Part shown: positions 54,071 to 63,094 of the stretch, in pieces
Layout of the letters: every line of letters begins with the position of its first letter
Numbering within the stretch: position 1 is the first letter of the stretch
DNA from: Proteiniborus sp. DW1
GTDB taxonomy: Bacteria; Bacillota; Clostridia; Tissierellales; Proteiniboraceae
DNA: 64,000 nucleotides
Assembly: GCF_900095305.1 (NCBI RefSeq)
Contig: NZ_FMDO01000007.1
Span: forward strand, 62,001 to 126,000
Direction of reading: 5' to 3'
Notes under the pieces: generated by a model
Told to the model about the DNA's origin: nothing
Seen by the model: the letters and a program-made list of their open reading frames with translations, nothing else
Database searches by the model: none
Position numbers and translations under genes: made by a program

Positions 54071-55929
54071 TGGCTAAATTGAGACCAAATACAGAAAGAA
54101 TTATTAGAGAAGACATAGATAGAATAAAGGCGTACGAAAAAGCTTTCGGTGTTAAGATGCCATATATAGATGAAAACGGAGAAATACAGGGACTACCTGA
54201 TGCTTATCCAAGAGAGGTTAATGGTGTAGTTCGCAGTGGTTACAGATTAACAGAACTTGGTAGACAAGCTGTTAAAACAGGCAACCCTGTATTAAACCCT
54301 ATACTTGGAAGAAATAGCTCTGAGGAAACATACAAAGAATCACAACACATGTATGATATGGCTGAAAAGCTTGGCGTTACAATATTTCAGTTTGTACATT
54401 CTGAGGCAACAAGGCATATTGATCCCCTTGATGGAATAGAGCTAATAGAACAATCTAGAGGTAAAGGTGGAATCACACCAGCTGGAGAAAGAGAATTCGT
54501 TCAAATGGGCGGAGGTTCGAAACACCCAATAAGAATAAATGCTACTGGTGATACTACTCACTTAAATGTGTTAAATGCATTAATAGCTGGATTTGATGGT
54601 ACAGATTTAGGTCCAGTTATACACGTTCACTTTGGTGGGAGAGGAATCCATGACTTTAGAACAAAGGTAGTAAATGGATTCAAGGCAATCCAAATATGTG
54701 CAGAAAACAACATATTTGTTCAGCTTGATACACATAAGCATATTAACAATATAATGGGTACAGATGGAATGGCTTTAGCGATGGTTCTATTATCTGAGGG
54801 ACTAGCAGTAAAAGCAGGATTGGATAGAGCCTTAAGTGCTATTCAAATGAATGTAGGTGGGATTAACTTACTTGCAGATTTGGCTTTAGTAAAGGCATTT
54901 AGAGAGACTATCTGGAGTGAATTTATTATAGCAGTACCAGAAACCTTCCAAAACCCACCAGCAGATCTTATTGCAGAACAAGCTCATTTTGCTAGAATGG
55001 CAGTCTCAGCTAAATTAGCAGGAGCAAACTTCTATAGACCAAAGGCTGCAGAAAATGTAGGTATTCCAACTGGTGAATCAATGGCTAAGGCAATGTGGGC
55101 TACACAAAATGTATTTGAGGGAACATATAAAGTGGATATTCAGGATCCATTTATAGACCAAAGAAAAGAAGAAATAAAGGCTGAAGCAATGGCGGTATTA
55201 ACAGCTGCATTAAAAAGAGATAAAATGCTAAGACCAGAAGAGGTAAATGCAGAATTCTGGGCTCAATATGATGAACATGAGCTTATTGACCTAATAGTAG
55301 AGGCTGGTAGAAGTGGTATATTAGATACCCCAAGAGCAGGAGGTTGGGATCTAAAGAGATTTGTTAAGACAAATAGAGACAAAGATGGTATCAGAAGGTA
55401 TATAGCAGGCTATACTCCACTAGGAGTAGATGAAAAGTATATGCCTATTACTAAAGAAAATGTAGAAGTTCAAAAAGAAACTCCAATAACAAAAAAAGAA
55501 AAAGTAGTTTTAGCAACTGTAGGTGCAGATGCCCACGTAGTTGGAATCAATATGGTAAAAGAGGCAATACAAAAAGCAGGATACGAAGTAATATTCCTAA
55601 GGGGAATGAATCTACCAGAAACAGTAGCTGAAGTTGCAGCTGAAACTAAGGCAAGTGTTGTTGGAGTAAGTAACTTATTAGGACTTGGAATAACCTTATT
55701 CCCTAGAGTAGCTAAAAGACTTGAAGAACTTGGGCTAAGAGATGATGTAGTACTTCTAGCTGGCGGTAGAATTGCAGAAAAAGAAGAAGAACATGCTATG
55801 TATGAGAAAAAAATCAAAGAAGAGGGAACAGGTTTCCTTGGAGTTGATAACTTCTTTGGACCAGGAACAGACCTTGATGAATGTGTTAAATGGATAGAAG
55901 AACAGTTAAATAAAAAGAAAGGTAAATAA
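54070..55929 (+). CDS. mgm: 2-Methyleneglutarate mutase (adenosylcobalamin-dependent)
   Basis: 619 residues, close to the E. barkeri enzyme. A substrate barrel of about 470 residues is followed by a C-terminal B12-binding domain with [14 protein letters not shown] (cobalt-ligand histidine near residue 488), [10 protein letters not shown] and VLLAGGR, the DxHxxG-SxL-GG pattern of base-off mutases. It rearranges 2-methyleneglutarate to (R)-3-methylitaconate by a radical carbon shift. Only glutamate-type family members share this single-chain layout. B12 synthesis genes are absent from the window; a likely reactivase is encoded at 57113. Confidence 0.96.
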   Translation: MAKLRPNTERIIREDIDRIKAYEKAFGVKMPYIDENGEIQGLPDAYPREVNGVVRSGYRLTELGRQAVKTGNPVLNPILGRNSSEETYKESQHMYDMAEKLGVTIFQFVHSEATRHIDPLDGIELIEQSRGKGGITPAGEREFVQMGGGSKHPIRINATGDTTHLNVLNALIAGFDGTDLGPVIHVHFGGRGIHDFRTKVVNGFKAIQICAENNIFVQLDTHKHINNIMGTDGMALAMVLLSEGLAVKAGLDRALSAIQMNVGGINLLADLALVKAFRETIWSEFIIAVPETFQNPPADLIAEQAHFARMAVSAKLAGANFYRPKAAENVGIPTGESMAKAMWATQNVFEGTYKVDIQDPFIDQRKEEIKAEAMAVLTAALKRDKMLRPEEVNAEFWAQYDEHELIDLIVEAGRSGILDTPRAGGWDLKRFVKTNRDKDGIRRYIAGYTPLGVDEKYMPITKENVEVQKETPITKKEKVVLATVGADAHVVGINMVKEAIQKAGYEVIFLRGMNLPETVAEVAAETKASVVGVSNLLGLGITLFPRVAKRLEELGLRDDVVLLAGGRIAEKEEEHAMYEKKIKEEGTGFLGVDNFFGPGTDLDECVKWIEEQLNKKKGK

Positions 55930-55955
55930 ATTTTTAGCAGTGAGGAGGCACAAAT

Positions 55956-57104
55956 ATGGAACAGATTAAAACACCTGTTGTTATTATGAGAGCTGGTACA
56001 AGTAAGGGAATCTTTATTAAAGAAGAAAATTTACCTAAAGACCCAAAAGAAAGAGATGAACTTATATTAAAAATATTTGGAAGCCCAGACATCAGGCAAA
56101 TTGATGGCTTAGGTGGGGCAGATCCATTAACTAGCAAACTAGCTATTATAGGACCATCTACAAGAGAAGATGCAGATGTTGACTACACATTTGGACAAGT
56201 ATCTTATGTAGCACCAAAAATAGATTATTCAGGAAATTGTGGAAATATCTCTGCAGGCGTTGGACCATTTGCAGTAGATGAAGGGCTTGTAAAGGTTGAG
56301 GAACCTTTCACAACTGTAAGAGTACACAATACCAATACAGGTAAATTAATAATTGAAAGAGTTGAAGTTGTAAATGGTAAGGCTAAAGTAACAGGAGACT
56401 ATAGCATAGCTGGAGTTCCTGGAACAGGCTCAGAGATAGTAATTGACTTTTCAGATACAGCTGGGGCAGCAACTGGAAAGCTTCTGCCTACAGGCAATGT
56501 AATAGATAAAATAGATGTAACAGGATATGGTGAGATAGAAGCTTCTTTAGTAGATGCAGCAAATCCTGTTGTATTTGTGAGAGCAAAAGATTTGGGCTTA
56601 ACAGGTATTGAGACACCATCACAAATAGATGAAAATAAAGCGATGTTAGCTACCCTTGAGGAAATAAGAGGAAAGGCTGCTGTTATGATGGGATTAGTAA
56701 AGGATTGGAAAAATGCAGTTAAAGAAGCTCCTGCATTTCCAATGATAGCATTTATTTCTCCAGCCCAAGACTATGTTGATTTTACAAAAGGTAAAGAAAT
56801 AAGCGAAAATGATGTGGACTTTGTTTCAAGACTTATGTTTATGCAAGTTGTTCACAAAACTTATGCTGGCACAGCAACTATCTGTACTGGAGCAGCTGCG
56901 AGAATAGAAGGTACAATAGTAAACGAAGCAATGAATGCAAAGGGCAAAGGCAAGAATGAAATTCTTAGAATAGGTCATCCAGCTGGAGTAATAACAATAG
57001 AAGTTGCTGCTAGCAAAGTGGATAATTGCTGGAAACTTGAAAAAGCTGCAATAAACAGAACTGCAAGGAGAATCATGGATGGCAACTGTTATACAGTAAA
57101 ATAA
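55956..57104 (+). CDS. mii: 3-Methylitaconate delta-isomerase
   Basis: 382 residues of the PrpF / diaminopimelate epimerase fold: VVIMRAGTSKGIFI at the start, GLGGADPLTSKLAIIG, and DYSGNCGNISAGVGPFAVDEG. Lys61 and Cys95 match, within one residue, the Lys62 and Cys96 I recall from the E. barkeri enzyme. It moves the double bond of (R)-3-methylitaconate to give dimethylmaleate. GAGGAGG precedes the ATG, 26 bases after mgm. PrpF or aconitate isomerase is the family alternative; neighbours settle it. Confidence 0.95.
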   Translation: MEQIKTPVVIMRAGTSKGIFIKEENLPKDPKERDELILKIFGSPDIRQIDGLGGADPLTSKLAIIGPSTREDADVDYTFGQVSYVAPKIDYSGNCGNISAGVGPFAVDEGLVKVEEPFTTVRVHNTNTGKLIIERVEVVNGKAKVTGDYSIAGVPGTGSEIVIDFSDTAGAATGKLLPTGNVIDKIDVTGYGEIEASLVDAANPVVFVRAKDLGLTGIETPSQIDENKAMLATLEEIRGKAAVMMGLVKDWKNAVKEAPAFPMIAFISPAQDYVDFTKGKEISENDVDFVSRLMFMQVVHKTYAGTATICTGAAARIEGTIVNEAMNAKGKGKNEILRIGHPAGVITIEVAASKVDNCWKLEKAAINRTARRIMDGNCYTVK

Positions 57105-57112
57105 GGGATGGA

Positions 57113-58534
57113 ATGAAAATGCAAAAGTACGATTATTTAATTATAGACATAGGAAGTACTTACACAAAGCAAAGGCTGTTTAAAGACTTTGAATTAGTGG
57201 CGACTGTTCAGTCGCCTACTACAGTGGAAAATGTTTATAAAGGAATAAAAGCTGGACAGGACATTATAAAGACAACATTAAGTGAGAGTAAAATAGAATC
57301 GGAACATGTTTTAGCTTCTAGTAGTGCAGCAGGTGGACTAAGAATGGTAGCCATGGGATATATGACTAGAGTTACTGCAAAGGCAGCAAAAGAGGTAGCT
57401 ATGAACTCAGGTTCTAAAATACTGGAGATAGTCTCTAATGAAAATCTACCAGAATACAGAATACAGATTTTAAAGGAAATAAATCCAGATATCATACTTT
57501 TAGCTGGTGGAACTGATTTTGGAGATGAATCTTCACTTATAGAAAATGCACATTTAATAGTAGAAAGTAAAGTCAAAGGTGTAGTAATTATAGCTGGTAA
57601 TATAAGTGCCCAGGCTGAGGCTGCTCAAATATTAAAGGCTGGAAATGTGGCTCATTTAAGAGTTCCAAATATAATGCCCACTATTCATAAGCTAAGAGTA
57701 AAGGAAGCTAGAGAAGCCATTCATAAAGAATTCATTAAACAAATTACTAAAGCACAGGGGTTGAGTATATTACAAGAAGAGATTACTAATGATAAAATCA
57801 TACCTACTCCTGGAGCAGTTTTAATGGCATCTGAGTTACTAGCTAAAGGAACTTATTTAGAAAAAGGAATAGGTGAAATAATCGTAGTTGATTTAGGAGG
57901 AGCAACTACTGATATTCACTCAGTAATACCTGGCTATGCTAATCTAGAGGATGAAGAAATCGGTCTTATTGTAAGCAATGAAAAACAGATATCCTATAGA
58001 ACCGTTGAAGGTAATTTAGGTATGCGTATTAGTGCTATGGGGGTTATAGATGTAGTAAGTCCTAAAGCTATCTTCCACAAAAGAGGAATTAAAGATGAGA
58101 AGTTACTAGAAGAGTTTATTCAGTATTGTATGGAGGTAGAAAGGACGCCTAGGCATATAGCGCAGAACGAAAAGGAATATATGTTTGACACACTTATTGC
58201 AGAAACAGCCGTTGAAGTAGCTTTGAAAAGGCATGCAGGATTTATCTCTACAGTTGCCGACCCCATAACGGGTCTTATGCCAGGAATGCCAGTGGGTAGA
58301 GATTTGAGAAATGTGAACACTATAATCGGCGTTGGAGGGATTTTTTCCCATAGGGATGTTTCAGAAGGAAAAGAGATAATAAGAAATGCATTAAAAGATA
58401 AAGGCATTTCGCTCTTACCAAATGATCCGAAAATAATAATTGATGAAAACTATATATTATATACTGGCGGGCTTATATCTCAGATTGATGAAGATTATGC
58501 ATTTAAGGTACTAAAGAATAGTTTTAAATTATAA
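57113..58534 (+). CDS. MutL/GlmL-type protein, probable reactivase for the B12 mutase
   Basis: 473 residues of the MutL family of ASKHA ATPases (unrelated to mismatch repair MutL). The N-terminal phosphate loop is IIDIGSTYTKQRLF, LLAGGTDFG lies near 130, and the second nucleotide site is VVDLGGATTDIHSV near 260. In glutamate fermenters glmL sits between glmS and glmE and is thought to replace damaged B12 cofactor on the mutase. Here it lies two genes after mgm, which suggests the same service for methyleneglutarate mutase. AGGGATGG lies before ATG 57113; ATG 57119 is also possible. Confidence 0.87.
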   Translation: MKMQKYDYLIIDIGSTYTKQRLFKDFELVATVQSPTTVENVYKGIKAGQDIIKTTLSESKIESEHVLASSSAAGGLRMVAMGYMTRVTAKAAKEVAMNSGSKILEIVSNENLPEYRIQILKEINPDIILLAGGTDFGDESSLIENAHLIVESKVKGVVIIAGNISAQAEAAQILKAGNVAHLRVPNIMPTIHKLRVKEAREAIHKEFIKQITKAQGLSILQEEITNDKIIPTPGAVLMASELLAKGTYLEKGIGEIIVVDLGGATTDIHSVIPGYANLEDEEIGLIVSNEKQISYRTVEGNLGMRISAMGVIDVVSPKAIFHKRGIKDEKLLEEFIQYCMEVERTPRHIAQNEKEYMFDTLIAETAVEVALKRHAGFISTVADPITGLMPGMPVGRDLRNVNTIIGVGGIFSHRDVSEGKEIIRNALKDKGISLLPNDPKIIIDENYILYTGGLISQIDEDYAFKVLKNSFKL

Positions 58535-58551
58535 TACTTGGAGGTAACAGC

Positions 58552-59418
58552 ATGAAAAAAACTACAATATTAAGACAATTACTAAATTCTAAGGAAATAC
58601 TAGTAGCTCCAGGAGCACATGATGCATTAACAGCAAGAGTTATAGAAAAATCAGGATTCAAAGCAATATACATGACAGGATATGGACAAGCAGCTAGCGT
58701 GTTAGGTAAGCCAGACATTGGCTTATTAAGTATGACTGAAATGTTAGATAGAGCTAGAAAATTTGCAAGTGCAGTAAATATACCGGTTATAGCAGATGGA
58801 GATACTGGATTTGGTAATGCCATAACAGTAATGAGAACTGTAGAAGAATATGAAGCAGCAGGGGTTGCAGCTATTCAACTTGAAGATCAGGTTGCACCTA
58901 AAAGATGTGGACATATGCTTGGAAGAAAAGTAGTAAGCCTAGATGAAATGGTTGGTAAAATAAAAGCAGCTGTAGCAGCTAGAAAAGATCCAGATTTCGT
59001 CATAATAGCTCGTACAGATGCACGTACTATTCATGGAATTGACGAAGCAATAAGAAGAGCGAAGGCTTACGAAGAAGCTGGTGCTGATGTAATATTTGTA
59101 GAATCAGTTGAAAGTATAGAGGAAATGAAAAGAGTAAATGAAGAAATCAAGGTTCCTACATTAGCTAACATGGTTGAAGGTGGTAGAACTCCACTTTTAT
59201 TAAATAAGGAGCTAGAAGATATAGGGTATAGTCTAGTTATTTACCCAACAGCATCAACATACGTAACTGCAAAAGCTATGTTTGATCTAATGGAAGCACT
59301 AAAATTAAATGGAACTACTGCAAAAAGTATTGACAAGATGATAACATTCTCAGATTTTAATGATTTAGTAGGATTGGGAAATTATGCAGAGCTTGAAGAC
59401 AAATATGTAAGGGAATAG
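58552..59418 (+). CDS. dml: 2,3-Dimethylmalate lyase
   Basis: 288 residues of the isocitrate lyase / PEP mutase family: APGAHDALTARVIEKSGFKAI, PVIADGDTGFGNA, the loop KRCGHMLGRKVV with the catalytic cysteine, and IIARTDART. It splits (2R,3S)-2,3-dimethylmalate to propionate and pyruvate, the last step of the pathway. 2-Methylisocitrate lyase (PrpB) is the closest alternative, but no methylcitrate cycle genes are present. GGAGG precedes the ATG. A 97-base gap to ena follows without an obvious promoter. Confidence 0.93.
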   Translation: MKKTTILRQLLNSKEILVAPGAHDALTARVIEKSGFKAIYMTGYGQAASVLGKPDIGLLSMTEMLDRARKFASAVNIPVIADGDTGFGNAITVMRTVEEYEAAGVAAIQLEDQVAPKRCGHMLGRKVVSLDEMVGKIKAAVAARKDPDFVIIARTDARTIHGIDEAIRRAKAYEEAGADVIFVESVESIEEMKRVNEEIKVPTLANMVEGGRTPLLLNKELEDIGYSLVIYPTASTYVTAKAMFDLMEALKLNGTTAKSIDKMITFSDFNDLVGLGNYAELEDKYVRE

Positions 59419-59515
59419 CAATAGATTCTTTAGTTATTAACCTGAGCTTAGTTCAGTAGAGCATTATGATCTTGCCCTCACTGGATTTTAGTTAAAATAA
59501 AGGGAGGTAGTTATA

Positions 59516-60676
59516 ATGTCAAGATTAGGTATTAAAAATATTGGAATTTTAGTGACAGGAGATGTAAAAAATCCTATTTCAAATGCAACCACAATTATAG
59601 TAGAAGATGGTAAAATTCTAAAAATAGGAGATGAAAGACTCTTAGATGAATTTAGATGTGACAAAATAGTAGATGCGAAAGGAACAACTGTAGCACCTGG
59701 CTTTATTGATTCACATGTTCATCCTGTATTAGGAGACTTTACACCTAGACAAAGTACAATTGGGTTTATAAATAGCTCTTTACATGGTGGAGTAACTACA
59801 ATGATTTCAGCAGGAGAAGCTCATACTCCTGGTAGACCAAAGGACCCAGCAGGAACTAAGGCGTTAGCTATATTAGGACATAAAAGCTCAAAAAATGCAA
59901 GACCAGGAGGAGTAAAGCTTCATGGTGGGGCCTTAATTCTTGAAAAAGGATTAGTTGAAAAAGACTTTGAAGAACTTGCAAAAGAAGGTGTTTGGTTAGT
60001 AGGAGAAGTAGGTCTTGGCTCAGTGAATAGTCCTGATTTAGCAGCACCAATGGTAAAGTGGGCTAAGAAAAATGGCTTTAAAGTTATGATGCACACAGGT
60101 GGAACTTCAATTCCTGGAAGTAGCACTATAACAGCAGATGATGTTATAAAAACAGACCCAGACGTGGTTTCACATATAAATGGTGGGCCTACTGCAATAG
60201 CACCAGAAGAAGTTGACAAAATAATTGAAAACACTAATATGGCTTTAGAACTTGTACAATGTGGAAACTATAAGGTAATGAAACATACTGTTAATATGGT
60301 GAAAGCAAGAGGTCAATTAGAGAGACTTATTGTTGGAAACGACTCTCCATCAGGTTCAGGTATAATACCTCTAGGCATTTTAAGAACTATGTCATATGTA
60401 GCTTCAGAAACAGATGCCACAGCTGCAGAAGCTATTTGCTTTGCAACAGGTAATACAGCTAAGGTTTATGGATTAAATGTTGGATTTATAGAAGAAGGAA
60501 GAGAAGCAGATTTTGTAATCATGGATGCACCATTAGGTTCAATAGGTGAAGATTCCTTAAAGGCTTTAGAAGCAGGAGACATTCCAGGAGTATCAATGGT
60601 AATAATAGATGGAGAAGTAATGTTTATAAAGAGCAAAAATACACCACCTGCAACTCATAGTGCAGTTATCTGTTAA
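59516..60676 (+). CDS. ena: Enamidase (6-oxotetrahydronicotinate hydrolase)
   Basis: 386 residues of the amidohydrolase superfamily: metal ligands His67 and His69 in GFIDSHVHP, a likely bridging glutamate in LVGEVGLGS, MMHTGGTSIPG, SHINGGPTA, and the catalytic aspartate in VGNDSPSGSG. It opens 1,4,5,6-tetrahydro-6-oxonicotinate to 2-formylglutarate and ammonia. The E. barkeri enzyme is a binuclear metal hydrolase of the same length. AAAGGGAGG precedes the ATG; hnr follows 23 bases later. Confidence 0.95.
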   Translation: MSRLGIKNIGILVTGDVKNPISNATTIIVEDGKILKIGDERLLDEFRCDKIVDAKGTTVAPGFIDSHVHPVLGDFTPRQSTIGFINSSLHGGVTTMISAGEAHTPGRPKDPAGTKALAILGHKSSKNARPGGVKLHGGALILEKGLVEKDFEELAKEGVWLVGEVGLGSVNSPDLAAPMVKWAKKNGFKVMMHTGGTSIPGSSTITADDVIKTDPDVVSHINGGPTAIAPEEVDKIIENTNMALELVQCGNYKVMKHTVNMVKARGQLERLIVGNDSPSGSGIIPLGILRTMSYVASETDATAAEAICFATGNTAKVYGLNVGFIEEGREADFVIMDAPLGSIGEDSLKALEAGDIPGVSMVIIDGEVMFIKSKNTPPATHSAVIC

Positions 60677-60699
60677 GCAAGAAAGGAGAAAAATAGTCT

Positions 60700-62217
60700 A
60701 TGATTGAAGTCATACTGGATAAATGTAAAGGATGTAGCATATGTGTTAAAAACTGTCCATTAGATGCTATAGAAGTAAAGGAGAAAAAGGCTTATACAAA
60801 TGAAAACTGTGTTTCTTGTGGTATTTGTACCAGAGTATGTCCTTTTAAAGCAATTGTAAGAACAGATGAACAAAAACCAGAGACTATAAGGTGTACTCAT
60901 TGTCCTGTTGGATGTACAATACCAGTAGGCAAAACAGGTGCATGTAAGAGATACACAAATGTTAGTGGAGAAATTATAAGAAATAGAAAGCTAGTTGTTG
61001 ATGCAATAACAACTATTCCTAAAACAGAAAGTTTGCCTTATAAGCCTATTGTAACAGCGGTAGGTAGCGGGACAAGCTATCCATGCTGTCGTCCTGCGCC
61101 ATTTATCGTTCAAGATAATGTAGAAGGTGTGGATGTTGTAACTGTTGTAACAGAAGCACCTCTTAGTTATAGTGGTGTGAAAGTTAAGATAGATACTAAT
61201 ATGCACATTGGAGAAGAAGGAGCAAAGGTTAAAAGAGATGGCAAGGTTGTTGGAATGGTAACAACTGAAGAGTATGGTGCAAAAATGCTTACAATAGGTG
61301 GTGCTAATCTTCTTAGCAATGGTAATGATGGATTTATTGTCGCTAGGACTATTGTAGACCTTGCAAATGGTAGAAAGGTTACATTAAAAGTAGAAAATGG
61401 AAGCACACTAGAACTACAGCAAGGTGAAGCGCCTATTATAGATGGTTTAAAGGAAAAGCTTATGAGGGTAGGCTGTGGTAGTGCAACCGTAGGGCTATTT
61501 GCAAGATACTTAAGTAAGGTAGTAGATGAAGCAATAATCTTAGACTACCATGTTATTGGGCTTCTTTCAGAACATCTTGCTGGTGAAGAAGTAGGAATGA
61601 AATATAGTGGAGTAATTCCTTATGGAGTTAAAAGTACAAGAGGAAGATACTTTGGAAATCATGGACATGGTTGGGGTGGAACTGAAATAGTAGACCCAAT
61701 TAATGCAGTAGTATCTGTTAATATGGATATTGCTAAGCCAGGATACAAGATTTTAGTAACTGAAACTACTGGGCAAAAAGCTGCTTTACTAGAAGTCCAA
61801 GCAAATGGAACAGTAAAAGAAATACCAATGACAGAGGAAGTATTGAATGCAGTTAAGTTAATATCAGACACCTGTGAAGAGTCACGAGTTTCAGTAATTT
61901 ACACTGGAGGAACTGGTGGAAGTGCAAGAGGAGGAGTGACTAATCTCCCAAGAAAATTAACTGATGCTATACATGGCGAAGAAGTTAGAATGACTGTAGC
62001 TGGTGCTCCTGTATTTATTCTTCCTGGAGGAGGAATAAACTTTATGGTAGATGTGGCAAAGATGATTCCAGAGGCTACAACTTGGGTTCCAACTCCTGCT
62101 ACTGTAGCCCCAGTTGAGTACACTATGACTAGGGACAAATATGAAGCTCTTGGAGGTCATACAGAGCACATAATCACTAAAGATGAGCTATTAAAAATGC
62201 TAGGAAAAGGGGAATAA
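60700..62217 (+). CDS. hnr: 6-Hydroxynicotinate reductase
   Basis: 505 residues. Residues 1-55 are a two-cluster ferredoxin domain (C9, C12, C15, C19 and C37, C40, C43, C47). A third cysteine set, C65, C68, C72 and C82, lies in CTHCPVGCTIPVGKTGACK. The rest (about 90-505) is the Hnr core with many glycine turns (YTGGTGGSARGGVTNLPRKL, FILPGGGINFMVDVA). It uses reduced ferredoxin to turn 6-hydroxynicotinate into 1,4,5,6-tetrahydro-6-oxonicotinate; the E. barkeri enzyme is reported to hold flavin, some covalently bound. AGAAAGGAG precedes the ATG. ena upstream consumes the product. Confidence 0.93.
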   Translation: MIEVILDKCKGCSICVKNCPLDAIEVKEKKAYTNENCVSCGICTRVCPFKAIVRTDEQKPETIRCTHCPVGCTIPVGKTGACKRYTNVSGEIIRNRKLVVDAITTIPKTESLPYKPIVTAVGSGTSYPCCRPAPFIVQDNVEGVDVVTVVTEAPLSYSGVKVKIDTNMHIGEEGAKVKRDGKVVGMVTTEEYGAKMLTIGGANLLSNGNDGFIVARTIVDLANGRKVTLKVENGSTLELQQGEAPIIDGLKEKLMRVGCGSATVGLFARYLSKVVDEAIILDYHVIGLLSEHLAGEEVGMKYSGVIPYGVKSTRGRYFGNHGHGWGGTEIVDPINAVVSVNMDIAKPGYKILVTETTGQKAALLEVQANGTVKEIPMTEEVLNAVKLISDTCEESRVSVIYTGGTGGSARGGVTNLPRKLTDAIHGEEVRMTVAGAPVFILPGGGINFMVDVAKMIPEATTWVPTPATVAPVEYTMTRDKYEALGGHTEHIITKDELLKMLGKGE

Positions 62218-62219
62218 TT

Positions 62220-63059
62220 ATGCTCAAAAAGCTTCAAGATGAAAGGATATTTATACACCATGGGCCTATACAAATGGTAATAGACGTATCAATAAAAGGA
62301 CAAAGAAATTCAGAAATAGGTGCTGAAGTAGGTAAGCATGTATTAGAACAATTTGATAAGCTAATACAATACATCCCCCAACTAAAAAAAATGCGAACCT
62401 ATAGAAGAACCAGTAACGAATTTCCTGAAGTCCTAAATAAAATGATCGTTGCTGTTGAAAAGAGTGGATATGAAGAACTTAATACTCTTGGAGCTGTGGC
62501 AGGTTCCTTTTCTGATATAGCTCTTCAAAAAGCGATGGAGCTAGGTGGAACTAGAATTATTATAAATAATGGTGGAGATATAGCATTAAAGGATTTAGAA
62601 GGAAAACCAATTAAGGTTGGGATTCCATATACAAATGATAAAGAAAGGGCTCAACTAATTTTAACAATTACTGAAAAACAAGATATTCACGGTATTTGTA
62701 CTAGTGGTATTGGCGGAAGAAGTTTTACGAAAGGTATAGCTACTGCTGCAGTTGCTTTAGCATCTGATGCAGCTACAGCAGATGCTTGTGCCACCTATTT
62801 AGGTAACATGACTAATATAGAAGACGATAATATCATTCGATGTCTCGCTGAAGAAATAGATTCAGAGACTGATATCAAAGGGCAAATGATTACGCTAAAA
62901 GTAGGCGAGATTAGTGAAGAAAAAAAGTATAGGGCACTATTAAATGGACTTAACGTAGCAGAGGATTTGCATAATAAAAAAGTAATAAAAGGTGCCATAA
63001 TCTTGATAGGAAATACAATAGTAAAATACCCAGATAGCTTAACTGTTGAATCTATTTAA
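62220..63059 (+). CDS. UPF0280 family (ApbE-like) protein
   Basis: 279 residues. It has VIDVSIKGQRNSEIGAEVGK near the N-terminus, AVAGSFSDIALQKAMELG, NNGGDIALK and a central SGIGGRSFTKGIATAAVALA stretch with DAATADACATYLGN, features of UPF0280. This family shares the fold of ApbE flavin transferases but has no established function. It starts two bases after the hnr stop with GGGG just before the ATG, so it is translated with hnr. A role in attaching or handling the Hnr flavin is an attractive inference; Hnr shows no canonical ApbE target motif. Confidence 0.8.
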   Translation: MLKKLQDERIFIHHGPIQMVIDVSIKGQRNSEIGAEVGKHVLEQFDKLIQYIPQLKKMRTYRRTSNEFPEVLNKMIVAVEKSGYEELNTLGAVAGSFSDIALQKAMELGGTRIIINNGGDIALKDLEGKPIKVGIPYTNDKERAQLILTITEKQDIHGICTSGIGGRSFTKGIATAAVALASDAATADACATYLGNMTNIEDDNIIRCLAEEIDSETDIKGQMITLKVGEISEEKKYRALLNGLNVAEDLHNKKVIKGAIILIGNTIVKYPDSLTVESI

Positions 63060-63094
63060 ATATAATATTTGTGAGAATTAAGGAGGCTTTACAA

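Noticed and set aside
55470-55817. Minus-strand reading frames of 60-160 codons opposite secA, mgm, ndh, hnr and other genes
   Set aside because: They lie fully inside well-supported genes, lack ribosome sites, and show hydrophobic or serine-rich translations typical of the antisense of AT-rich coding DNA.
60700-62217. Canonical ApbE flavinylation motif in Hnr
   Set aside because: No D-x-x-[ST]-G-A-[TS] sequence is found; GCGSATVG near residue 260 is only a loose look-alike.
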